NCBI GenBank assembly: GCA_021030915.1
Contig: JAGEMR010000009.1
Location: forward strand, 1-64,000
Direction of reading: 5' to 3'
DNA: 64,000 bases
DNA from: Astrothelium macrocarpum
Lineage: Eukaryota; Ascomycota; Dothideomycetes; Trypetheliales; Trypetheliaceae
Made by a program: the position numbers and the translations under genes. The number at the start of each line of letters is the position of its first letter. Position 1 is the stretch's first letter. Of the stretch, positions 55,685 through 64,000 are shown piece after piece. A model generated the notes under the pieces. It saw only the letters and a program-made list of their open reading frames with translations, had not been told where the DNA came from and ran no database searches.

Positions 55685-57163
55685 TCACGATCCCACCGTA
55701 GGCCCGCTCCTCGTCCTCTTCCCCACCGCTCCTTCCATCGGTTCCGCCTCCCGCTTCGTTCCCGACACACTCCTTGCACCACTCTTCGCACGCGGCCAAC
55801 TGTCAAATGGGCTCGGCTTCTTCCTCCGCCCCTGCGCCACCACTCCTTCTTCTGCAGCCTGCGAATCATCGGTTGCAACGCCACGCGCAAGGGGCGAGGT
55901 GTCGGGTTCTTTGATCCTGGCGCTTGAGCGAGTCGCGCGGCCAGTGGAAGGGGGAGTAGTGGGGCCAAATGATTGGGTTGCTGTTGTGGTAGTTGGGGTA
56001 ATGACTTGGTGGTCAGCAGCTGCATGGTCAGTAGCGTCAGTGCTTGGCTGGTGGTGCTTGGCACTATCTCCGTTGCGGGCGCGAGCAACACGCTCGTCGA
56101 TGTCGGTAGCAGCTTCGCGGTCGTCTTCTTCGCTGGCATTCGCTTGGCGGGCTTTGATTTGGGCGTCGTTGGGGAAGAGGAGGCGAGGTTTGAATTTCGA
56201 GCGTGTGAGTGGTTTTTGGCTAGCTGGTCCGGCTGCACGGTGCACTTTGGCCGAGGTCTCCTCTTGCACCGCTGCACCGTTCGCGTTGTCATCGAAGGAG
56301 CGGAAGACTCGCTTTCCACGACTGGATTCATGTTAGGGAGTTGACGTGGGGCGTTTAAAACATGACGACGAATAGCGAGCTTACAATACATAGATCATAC
56401 CCTCTCCATTCTCAACTGCTTCTTCCATACGTTTATCCACCGACGATAGACCTCTACGACGTTTCTTAGACGCTTTGGGTTTATTCTGCGATGGAGCATG
56501 GTCTATGAAAGGATTCTCTGCGTCTCCGTCATTGGTCGGTACGCGTTCCTTGGAATCAGTATAGATCTCAATATTGTCGGAGACATCTGCATCTTGCTCA
56601 TCGGCGTAGCCATCCAATCCATATGTACTGCTATTTCTAGAGTGCTTTCCTTTCCTTGGTGTCGGCATTGCGTCCTCTATAGCAGCTGGCCGATTGGAAA
56701 ATAGCACGCGTGAGGTGGACCCTAATTCAGCTTGACTTGGACCTTGCTTCTTGCGCGGAGTTTTTGATGGGGTAGGAAGGGATGTAGTCGGGTCAACGGA
56801 TGAATGGGGGTGAAGAAGGGAGGACTGTTTGATAGTATTTTGGAAAGTGTGGCTTTTAGACTCTTGAGCTGTACTCTTTCGTGGCGACGACTTTTGAAAG
56901 CGTGGTGAGGCCGGCGATGAAGGCGGAGAAAAGGTTTGGCTCACATTTCGTGTAGACATTGTCTTGGGTGGTGGGGTTGTGGCTCGATTGGTGTGGCGCT
57001 TCACTCGCGTGATTGGGGTGTCTGGGTTTGGTGATCTCTGTTGGCGCTCTTGTACGCGGCGAGACCGTCGAGGAGAGTAAGGTTCGTAAGAATCGTGCAG
57101 AGCTCCATGAAGGGGCGCAGGAGGAGTGTGGATTCGACCTGCTGGCGGGGGCGTCGCAGCCAT
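55685..57163 (-). CDS. conserved-looking fungal nuclear protein of unknown function
   Basis: Exons 56385-57163 and 55685-56321 give 471 aa; the 63-nt intron is GTAAGC..CAG. Most of the protein is Pro/Ser/Thr/Arg-rich. A central block SSVDKRMEEAVENGEG continues across the intron as MIYVFRGKRVFRSFDD, and RSKFKPRLLFPNDAQIKAR follows; these look like the conserved core. Basic clusters (KASKKRRRG, GKRTRS) suggest nuclear location, and many SP/TP sites suggest CDK control. It diverges from duo1 across 381 bp, in a run of cell-division genes, which hints at a chromosome or cell-cycle role. I cannot name it. Confidence 0.7.
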
Positions 57164-57544
57164 GGCGATTGATTTGTTGGAGGAAAGCTTCGCAGTCGAG
57201 TTGTTTCCTATCTCGTTATTCGGAAATATGTTTCGTAACTCGAATAAACCAAAACACGGCGGAACTGTTTATGGGTCCGAACACGTCGCTCAGCGTAGCC
57301 AACGACAACGCGACGCTCGATGAAGGCAACCAAGCAATATGGCAAAGCATCAATTAGCAATGAAGCAAGTCGCAGCAAGAATGGTGTGGTGGAGGGAGGG
57401 AGGGAGGGAGGGATGGCAGCAGAGGGTGGAGGTTGGAAGGGTGTCGGTGGAATTGATGTGGCTCGCAATGGGAGGCTGGGACGGGGCTCGTGCATGTCCC
57501 AATAACGCGTCCACCTCAAACGTCATTCAATAACACTCAGAACC
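57164..57544. promoter_or_regulatory. bidirectional promoter with a GGGA microsatellite
   Basis: These 381 bases lie between two divergent start codons. A GGGA repeat of about five units sits at 57391-57412. No MluI box is seen here. Confidence 0.4.
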
Positions 57545-58381
57545 ATGGATGACACTGACACCGACGACCTCTTTGCTTCTCCAGGACAGCATCGCAACAA
57601 GACAGACAATCCCAACGGTAATCTGAATCTCGATATCCAATCTCGTCCTCCCAAAGAACCCTACGATGCCACGGAGAGCCGTGAAGCCCAGCTCCGACAA
57701 GAGCTCGAAAACGTCCGGCGCGTAAACAAAGTCATCGAAGATGCAGTCGCCAGTCTCGAAAAAGCCAAAGATAACATGGACGTTCGTTTTCCCTCTCTAA
57801 TCCCCATCCCTCTCTCTATCCCTCTCCGTCCCTCCGCCGTCCCCAACCCATCTTGCCCCCACTCCAACCTCTGACCCGAACCTTACACACACTCTCTCCC
57901 CTAGACCGTCTCTCGTACAGTCACCAACGCCACAACTCTCCTTGAGACCTGGACGCGCATCCTCTCGCAAACCGAGCATAACCAGCGCCTCATCCTGCAT
58001 CCGTCCTGGCACGGCGCGACCCAAGACCTCGCCGACAGCGAGCACGACGCGCTCGCGCGACAACAAGCCGCCGAAAGGAGACAGATAGAGGAGCAGCAGC
58101 GGAGGGAGGCTGCCGCGGCGAAGAGGGCTGAGCAGGAAGAGGAGGAGAGGAGGAAGGAACAGCTGGGTGCGAGAGGGGGGGGAACGAGGGGGACGAGGGG
58201 GAGGGGGAGGACGGCCATGGGGTCGGTGGGATCGACAAAGACAGGCACGGGTGCGAGTGCGAGGGCAGGGTATGTGGGAGTTGGGGGTCAAGGAGGAAGA
58301 GGTGCGAGGGGAGCGAGTGGGAGGGCTGGCAGTGGGATTGGGCGGGGAGCGGGCTCTGCAAGGGGAAGGGGGAGGGGATAA
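57545..58381 (+). CDS. duo1: DASH/Dam1 complex subunit Duo1
   Basis: Exons 57545-57781 and 57905-58381 encode 237 aa; the 123-nt intron is long for this window (GTTCGT..TAG). The Duo1 signature is LRQELENVRRVNKVIEDA, then KAKDNMD joined across the intron to TVSRTVTNATTLLETW and RILSQTEHNQRLIL. Duo1 is part of the fungal DASH ring that couples kinetochores to spindle microtubules. After the core comes a Glu/Arg/Gln coiled coil, then a long Gly/Arg/Ser low-complexity tail encoded by very G-rich DNA. The first ATG is used. Tail length varies within the family; the core is convincing. Confidence 0.93.
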
Positions 58382-58470
58382 GTTGGTTGATGGGAAGAAA
58401 TTTGTTTCGTTGGCTTTGCATTTGTTTTACAAAGATACCCATGATTCCAGAGCTATAAAGACTTTGTTCT

Positions 58471-60870
58471 TCACACAATTTCCAACTCGTCATCGTCATC
58501 CTCGCCAGCTACTTGCGCGGTGGTCCCTAGGCTCTCACGGCCAGGCTGTCGAATGCCTTGGTCGAGCATGAATCTAGCTTTCTTCTTGTTAGGGGACCGC
58601 TCGCGCGATGGTGAGACTTGCTTTGACTGAATGTCTGGCAGGCCTCTTTTGGACGCGCCGCCCCAGCCCATTGGAATGACATTTTCTCTTGCCAAACATC
58701 TCCCTTGCCTTACGGGACTCAGTGTGATTTCAGAAGCCTTGTTGCCCAGCAAGCCCAAGGAGGCGGCGTCGTGCGGCTCCTTCATGTTAGTGGAAGATAC
58801 TTTCGTCTCTTGGGTAGAGATATTCTCCTTGAAAACCTCAGTCTGTCGAACTTGTAAATACTCTTTCCCCGTTCCACCGCCCGTCGATGCCAGCTTTCTT
58901 GCCAACTCAGTCTCCCGATTGATATCTGCCCGACGTTTCTTCTGAATATCCGCCCTCTCCCGCGCATCGATTGCATCCTCCGCATCGAGCAGCCGTGCTG
59001 CACTGCCACGCGAAATAAACATGGTCTCGTGCAAAGATTTATCATGCCATTCGCCTTGTCTTGGAGGCGTCCGGTCTCGTCCTCTTCCCCAACTCCCTCC
59101 GCCACCTCGAACACCATGTCCACGAACACTCGACTTGCCCTTTCCCCTCCCTTTGCCGAATCCAGCCATGCCATTGACTTCCATGCGTCCCGCCTTGGTT
59201 CGATCCAGTAGCATCGACACATGAAACTCGCAGTACTCTGTGCTACGCCGGTCTACCCAAGATCCACACTCAGCGCCGTCCCGTTTCACGCTCTTGCAGA
59301 ACCCAAGATCCCGAGCTTTCCCCAACTCAAGCACCGTATCCTCGCTTGACGTCACCTTCAATGAAAAGCCGCCCGTATCGCGATTCCGTGGTGGCAGGAT
59401 GCCTGGATTTAGCAGAGCGACCACCGTGCCAACCGTTAGCTTCCAGAAGGTCTCGAAGCCAGTGTCGAATAGATAGAGGTCTAGCTCCCATTTCAGATCC
59501 GTGAGTTTCAGGACCATGAACTTGGGGCGGGCTTCATCGTCGTTGTGTCCGCCAGAAGAGACCACTTTGCGGGTGGTGCGGTGATCATATGGTTTAGATT
59601 TAGAGGCGACGATGGCAAAGACGACATAGTCACCTTCGATGTCAGGAGGGTCGTAGTCGGGGGATTTGATGGTCTTGAGAAGGCGAGGGATGTTAAAAAT
59701 CTCTTTGCCCTCGAGTGCTCTTGTGAGGACATTGTGTGGGATGAGTCGTTTTGAGAGATGGAGTCCGGAATATGGCTCGAAGGTACTGGCCTCATCCACA
59801 GTTGAATTATCTGACGTACTTTGCGCAGAGCCTTTGTTTCCTTGTTGGCCTTTTAATGATTCCCGTGTGCTTCTGTTTCGATCTTGTGTGTCTGATTTAC
59901 TTGGGCGTGAAATAGGATTTGTTACAGACTTTGAGCGATGCAAGCCACTAGAAGCGAAATGTGTCTGGTTTCTTCGAAGGGAGGTAGATTCGGATCTTGG
60001 TACTGAAGCTGAATCTTCGCCATCAATGGGTCGATCTTGTTGGTGAGGCCCAAAAGGATCGCTTGATTGGGGATCATTTTCATGCCTAGTGGATTGCAGA
60101 CTGAAACCCTGACTACGGCTCTTTCTGAGTCTGTCTTGTCTTTCTTGCCGTTCTCTATCACTCGCGCGGCTCTCTGCAATTCTTTCACTGAACGATTTCT
60201 TTGGCGGATCCACTCGCTCCTGTTGACGAGAGCCAGTTGCAGGTGCTCTTGGGTATTGATTATGTACACTACGAGCTCTCTTAAGCGACACGTCCTCCGC
60301 TCTCAATCCCTTGTCAATACCAAGCATGATCCGCGCTGGCGATCTTTGTATTTGTGGGATTCTGTTTTGATCGGACGGAGAAACTGGGACCTGAATGCTA
60401 GCATTTCCCTCTCGGGACGGAGGCGGCGTTCTACTTCGTCGTTGCCGCGGAGAAGCCTGGGGCATTTGACCTTCATCCTGGTTGCGATTTATCTCTTGCT
60501 TCTGGGCCTTTGCGTGCTGTAATCTTTTCAGTTTCAGTCGGGCCTCAATTGCTTGTAGTTCCAGCTGGAGGGTCTCCTCGTCCTCTTCTTCGCTATCCTC
60601 CTGAGGTTCTTGTGCATACCGAATCCTCTCATTTGGATTTGTCCTTAAGGACGAGCTTTTAATGGGCGAAGGTGATGGCGAAAGGCATTCTCTTCGGCTT
60701 TCCAATTTCCGCTTCCCACTGGGAGAACTAAGAAGTGCATGATACGGAGAACGTGGTGGCCAAGCAGCGTCGCTTTTGGAGGGTGAAACTGGACAAATTA
60801 GTCTTGGAGGCTTGTTGGAAGTTGTGCCTGGTTTGCGTACTTTTGGCGTTGGGAGACTCCCTTATGATCA
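58471..60870 (-). CDS. mcm10: DNA replication initiation factor Mcm10 (5' end unresolved)
   Basis: The frame covers at least 744 codons (58471-60705) and stays open further back to a TAA near 60868, with no ATG, so a short first exon lies upstream and was not found. Sequence just before (PPRLICPVSPSKSDA, then WPPRSPYHALLSSPSGKRK) fits the Mcm10 N-terminus. The OB-fold region follows YSGLHLSKRLIPHNVL and the KFMVLKLTDLKWELDLYLFD block; the zinc site reads LGFCKSVKRDGAECGSWV with C-x2-H in EYCEFHVS (CCCH). The tail is basic then acidic (EDDDDELEIV). Mcm10 links the CMG helicase to Pol alpha at origins. Its stop is only 89 bp from the convergent duo1 stop. Confidence 0.92.
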
Positions 60871-61180
60871 TGTTTATGGATTGGTTCTTTTGACGTAATA
60901 TCGCCAACCAGTGTTGAGATAGACGCGATTGTCATGCCTAGTGCAGACACGAATCAGCCCCAGATGAGTGATAGCATGTTCAAGCCAAGGACTACTTGAA
61001 CTCAATGGTTTCAGTACGGCATGAAACAGGGAAGGATTAAGCGAAGTGGTTGCTTGACGCGTCTCACACGCGTTTTCTCGCGAACTCAACGTTTCTCCAC
61101 CGTCAACGACGACAACTGGATTAATCTTCCCACAGTTCTGTGCATCTGAAAGAAATTACAACTGTTATCTAGCTTTTACG
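60871..61180. promoter_or_regulatory. mcm10/RNase H2B divergent region with two MluI boxes
   Basis: About 310 bases between the open mcm10 frame and the RNase H2B start. Two ACGCGT sites lie at 61057-61062 and 61068-61073, eleven bases apart, with a TCGCGA at 61078-61083. In yeasts ACGCGT (MCB) is bound by MBF and drives G1/S transcription of replication genes. Exon 1 of mcm10 must lie here too. Confidence 0.55.
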
Positions 61181-62425
61181 ATGAAGACGAGATCGAAGCC
61201 TACTATTAAAGATGCTAACGAAACATCCGTTTCAGGGCCTACTCTCAGTTCTAGCGACGAAAACCCTGGGAAACTGTTCATTCTACCAAAAGGACTATCA
61301 CAGGAAGCGCGCCTCGTGACTTTGTGCAGTCCAGCTTCCGATACCCCAATCAGATATCTGTATTGTCCACAAAATGGCTTCTTTGAATTTACCAGAGTCT
61401 CTACCGCAAGCCACTGCCCACAAAGTTGGTTGATTGTGAAGGATAGAGGTCAAGCGAAAAGCACGAGTACCACTCAGGAAAGCGCCGCGCTGCAGTCGAC
61501 CAGCAGTGCATCAAATCAAAATGACTACGTTGCTTCCTCTGGCGACATGTTTGTTGCTACACCCTTTGATGCACTCTTCTTCCTTCTCCCTGCCTTACAT
61601 GTTAAATCAAGGCTTTCACAAGAAAACCTCTATCTCTCCGTGGATGATTATGTGGATGCTTTGAAAGGCAGCTCTGATTTTCTAAGGACATCTCTCCGGA
61701 GTGCGACCATCAGAAGTATGCTTGAGCAGCGTTTACATTCTGTCTGCGATGCGGTAGATGCCGGAGAGGAGCAACTTTTCCGATTGTCGAGGCCAAAACT
61801 GCTTCGTGAACTGATTGACAAGGCCCGAAGGATGGCTGAGGGTGGTTTACCGTCATCAATGGAAAGCAAATTCATCCAAGAACCATTGGAAAGCCCAGTT
61901 TTCAATGTTGATAAGGACGACGAAACAAGAGACAACGTTGCGGATGGCGACTCAAGTCGAGAAGTTGAGATGACAGAACAGAAACCAGAGCGGCCTCTCT
62001 GCACTACAGACGATATCGGTGATGAAATGAAACTTCTTCTTCGGGTCCGTGTCGCTCTTAAATTCATGTTGAAAAGCTACCTGCCGGAAGAACTTCAGCT
62101 GCAAATAGAAACATTGCTGAAATCCAATGACCAGCTGGATTTCAACAAACTGGACGCGCATTTGGAAAAGCTTTCTTCAATCCGCTCAGAGGCTTTAGCA
62201 CTTCGATCCATTTCAGAGAACATTAGCCGTAAACGTGGTCTTAATGATGACGATGAAGCTATCGAGGCCAGGGCTGAGAAGAAGCGCAAGCAAGAAGAGG
62301 AAGACCGCCGGAAAAAGAATGAAAACCGCAACATCAAGCAACTTAAAAAAGTGAACACTACAGGAATGAAAAAGTTGAGTAGCTTTTTCAGCAAGGCGCA
62401 ACCAAAGAAAGAGTCCAGTGAATAA
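61181..62425 (+). CDS. ribonuclease H2 subunit B
   Basis: An intronless 414-aa protein. It carries the Ydr279p/RNASEH2B plan: N-terminal triple-barrel strands (GKLFILPKGLSQEARLVTL, RYLYCPQNGFFEFTRV), the DMFVATPFDALFFLLPAL block, then the helical YLSVDDYVDAL and a long helix with SRPKLLRELIDKAR. The C-terminus ends in a PCNA-interacting-type motif MKKLSSFF at 396-403, close to the MKSIDTFF motif of the human subunit. RNase H2 removes ribonucleotides and RNA/DNA hybrids in the nucleus; subunit B helps hold the complex to PCNA. It diverges from mcm10. Confidence 0.92.
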   Translation: MKTRSKPTIKDANETSVSGPTLSSSDENPGKLFILPKGLSQEARLVTLCSPASDTPIRYLYCPQNGFFEFTRVSTASHCPQSWLIVKDRGQAKSTSTTQESAALQSTSSASNQNDYVASSGDMFVATPFDALFFLLPALHVKSRLSQENLYLSVDDYVDALKGSSDFLRTSLRSATIRSMLEQRLHSVCDAVDAGEEQLFRLSRPKLLRELIDKARRMAEGGLPSSMESKFIQEPLESPVFNVDKDDETRDNVADGDSSREVEMTEQKPERPLCTTDDIGDEMKLLLRVRVALKFMLKSYLPEELQLQIETLLKSNDQLDFNKLDAHLEKLSSIRSEALALRSISENISRKRGLNDDDEAIEARAEKKRKQEEEDRRKKNENRNIKQLKKVNTTGMKKLSSFFSKAQPKKESSE

Positions 62426-62970
62426 TCGGTTAGATCGAATTTCGAATCGGAACCTTGACAAATTGAGACTTGTTTTCGATCTACAAGGGAACCGGAACCG
62501 TCACCGTTGCCTATTGCCATTCTTAAAATCCAAGAGAGGCAATGCTCGTCTTATCCAAGATTAACTTGGAATCTCTAAACCATCGTACCACATGGCTCAT
62601 GCAATAAAGGATTGAGATTGAGCAGCGCCACTCAACACTCTATTGAAGGTTCAGAAGAGTAATCTTCGAATGCTCCAGGGCTTGTGCACAATGCACACTT
62701 CTCATGTTTGCCGGAGTGACAGGCCGTGGAAGCTTCACTAGGTAGTGGGGGAGCGGGGAGTTCCCCACGACGCCAGAGACTAGGTTTACCTGACCATTCT
62801 ACCTAGGTACCTAACCTACTAGGTAGGTAATCTTTTGTCAAAAACTGCTAAGCAAGTTTCACAATGTCAAACATCAATACCACCTTTTCGAACCTGCTTG
62901 AGCCCTGCAACCATTGTCCAGATTCTAAAAGCAACACAATTCAAGCAGCAGATCTCGCATCACCGACATT
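62426..62970. promoter_or_regulatory. promoter of the intradiol dioxygenase with TACCTA/TAGGTA cluster
   Basis: About 545 bases. At 62781-62830 there is a cluster of TAGGT/ACCTA words, including an ACCTAGGTACCTA palindrome and TAGGTAGGTAA, very like 6634-6665. Its function is unknown. Confidence 0.4.
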
Positions 62971-64000
62971 ATGGATCCATCCCAAGTCAAGATACCCCCC
63001 ATGAAGGACTTGACCATTGACAACATTACGGAAAATGTTCACATGATCAATGCACAATGTCCGGATCCCAGATTGAAATATCTCATGGAGCGACTCGTGT
63101 CGCATGTGCACGACTTTGCACGGGAAACGAGGCTCAGCCATGACGAATGGATGTCGGCAATCCTTTTCTTAACCTCCGTAGGACAAATCTGCAGTGACGT
63201 TCGCCAAGTATGTTCTAAGCTGCTCCACTTTAGAAACGATACAAGCTGACTAGCCTAAAGGAATTCATCCTTCTCTCGGACATCATTGGCCTTTCACTTC
63301 TTGTAGATAGCATCGATCATCCCAAACCTCCCGCCAGCACAGAAGGCACAGTTTTGGGGCCTTTTCATACGCACGACGCCCGCAGTGAAGTAAACGGGAC
63401 AGTAATATCTCATGATCCACAGGGCGAGCCTTGCCTCGTGGTCTGCACAGTCAAAGATACCAGCGGCAAGCCAGTTAGCGGGGTGAAAATCGACATCTGG
63501 GAGACAGACAGCAATGGTCTCTACGATGTGCAACATGCTGATCGAACGGAGCCAGATGGTCGAACAATCATGCATAGTGACGATCAAGGCATTTTCTGGT
63601 TCAAAGCTATTGTGCCTGTGCCTTACCCAATTCCGCATGACGGTCCTGTTGGCAAACTCCTGAAGTTACTGAAGCGGCACCCTTATCGGCCCAGTCATAT
63701 GCATTTCATGTTTGAGAAGCCAGGATATGATCACCTCATTACGTAAGTGCGATTCTTATTGTTCCAGTCATCTCATTGTCTGACTTTTTGGGCCCAGCGC
63801 ACTGTACCTCCGCAACGATCCCTATGAGACCTCGGACGCAGTCTTTGGTGTCAAGGATTCATTGCTCATCGATCTGCACAAAGTCGATGCAGAACAATCA
63901 AGGAAATACGAGGTACCAGAAGGTCAGAAGATGATCAAGTATGACTTCGTGCTCGTTTCAGAGGAAGAGTCGAGAAAACTTCGTGAAGAGAAGGCCATGC
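62971..64000 (+). CDS. intradiol ring-cleavage dioxygenase (catechol/hydroxyquinol 1,2-type), partial
   Basis: Exons 62971-63207, 63261-63742 and 63798 onward; the last is cut by the window end, so about 307 residues are visible. The N-terminal helical dimerisation domain includes DEWMSAILFLTSVGQICSD then REFILLSDIIGLSLLVDSI across intron 1. The Fe(III) site residues are visible: a Tyr in DIWETDSNGLYDVQHA, a second Tyr and two His in PYRPSHMHFMF. STEGTVLGPFH is the usual entry to the catalytic barrel. The enzyme opens an aromatic ring between the two hydroxyls, feeding the 3-oxoadipate route. Catechol versus hydroxyquinol cannot be decided here. Confidence 0.92.

Noticed and set aside
1..64000. 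CRISPR array, bacterial operon or rRNA genes
   Set aside because: No regularly spaced direct repeats, no rRNA-like sequence, and the genes are spliced eukaryotic genes.

Overview
The window is nuclear DNA of a filamentous ascomycete (Pezizomycotina). Genes carry one to seven short introns, mostly 45-65 bases with GT..AG ends, and intergenic gaps are 0.1-3.5 kb. Fungus-specific genes are present: DASH subunit Duo1, a carbohydrate esterase, an LPMO-like secreted protein and a pogo-type transposon with inverted ends. The class cannot be fixed from sequence alone. Exon structures were rebuilt by eye from splice signals, reading frame and family conservation.

Layout. 1-845 is an extreme AT block (about 3-4 % G+C by eye) that ends abruptly 140 bp before an omega-amidase (nit2-like, 986-1935). 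From 3.1 to 5.9 kb lie a small orphan ORF and two genes on the minus strand: an Fe/2-oxoglutarate dioxygenase (PhyH/PhnY type) and an HD-domain oxygenase (PhnZ type). This is the pair that oxidatively cleaves aminophosphonates in bacteria. From 7.2 to 24.4 kb is a housekeeping block: lipin/phosphatidate phosphatase, TAF9, a very large serine-rich membrane protein, a Cmc1-type twin-CX9C protein, Utp11, an SDR, ribosomal protein uS11 (RPS14) with a 9-nt microexon, and prephenate dehydrogenase.

From 25 to 50 kb the window is accessory in character and gene-poor. It holds a cytochrome P450 broken by one in-frame stop, a CE16-type esterase, relics of a FAD monooxygenase, a Pth11-like receptor and a second P450, a pogo/Fot1-type DNA transposon with 38-bp inverted ends and two internal stops, an NmrA-like reductase, a cyclin, a secreted LPMO-like protein, an EthD protein, and a predicted secreted pseudokinase. 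From 50 to 64 kb gene density rises again: a two-pass membrane glycoprotein, a Cys-bearing orphan, then a chromosome-maintenance group (a 471-aa conserved protein of unknown role, Duo1, Mcm10, RNase H2 subunit B), and a catechol/hydroxyquinol intradiol dioxygenase cut by the window end.

How they work together. The PhnY-like and PhnZ-like enzymes would act in series (alpha-hydroxylation, then C-P cleavage to release phosphate). The mcm10 and RNase H2B genes diverge from a short region carrying two MluI cell-cycle boxes, which suggests shared G1/S control. Other neighbours look functionally independent.
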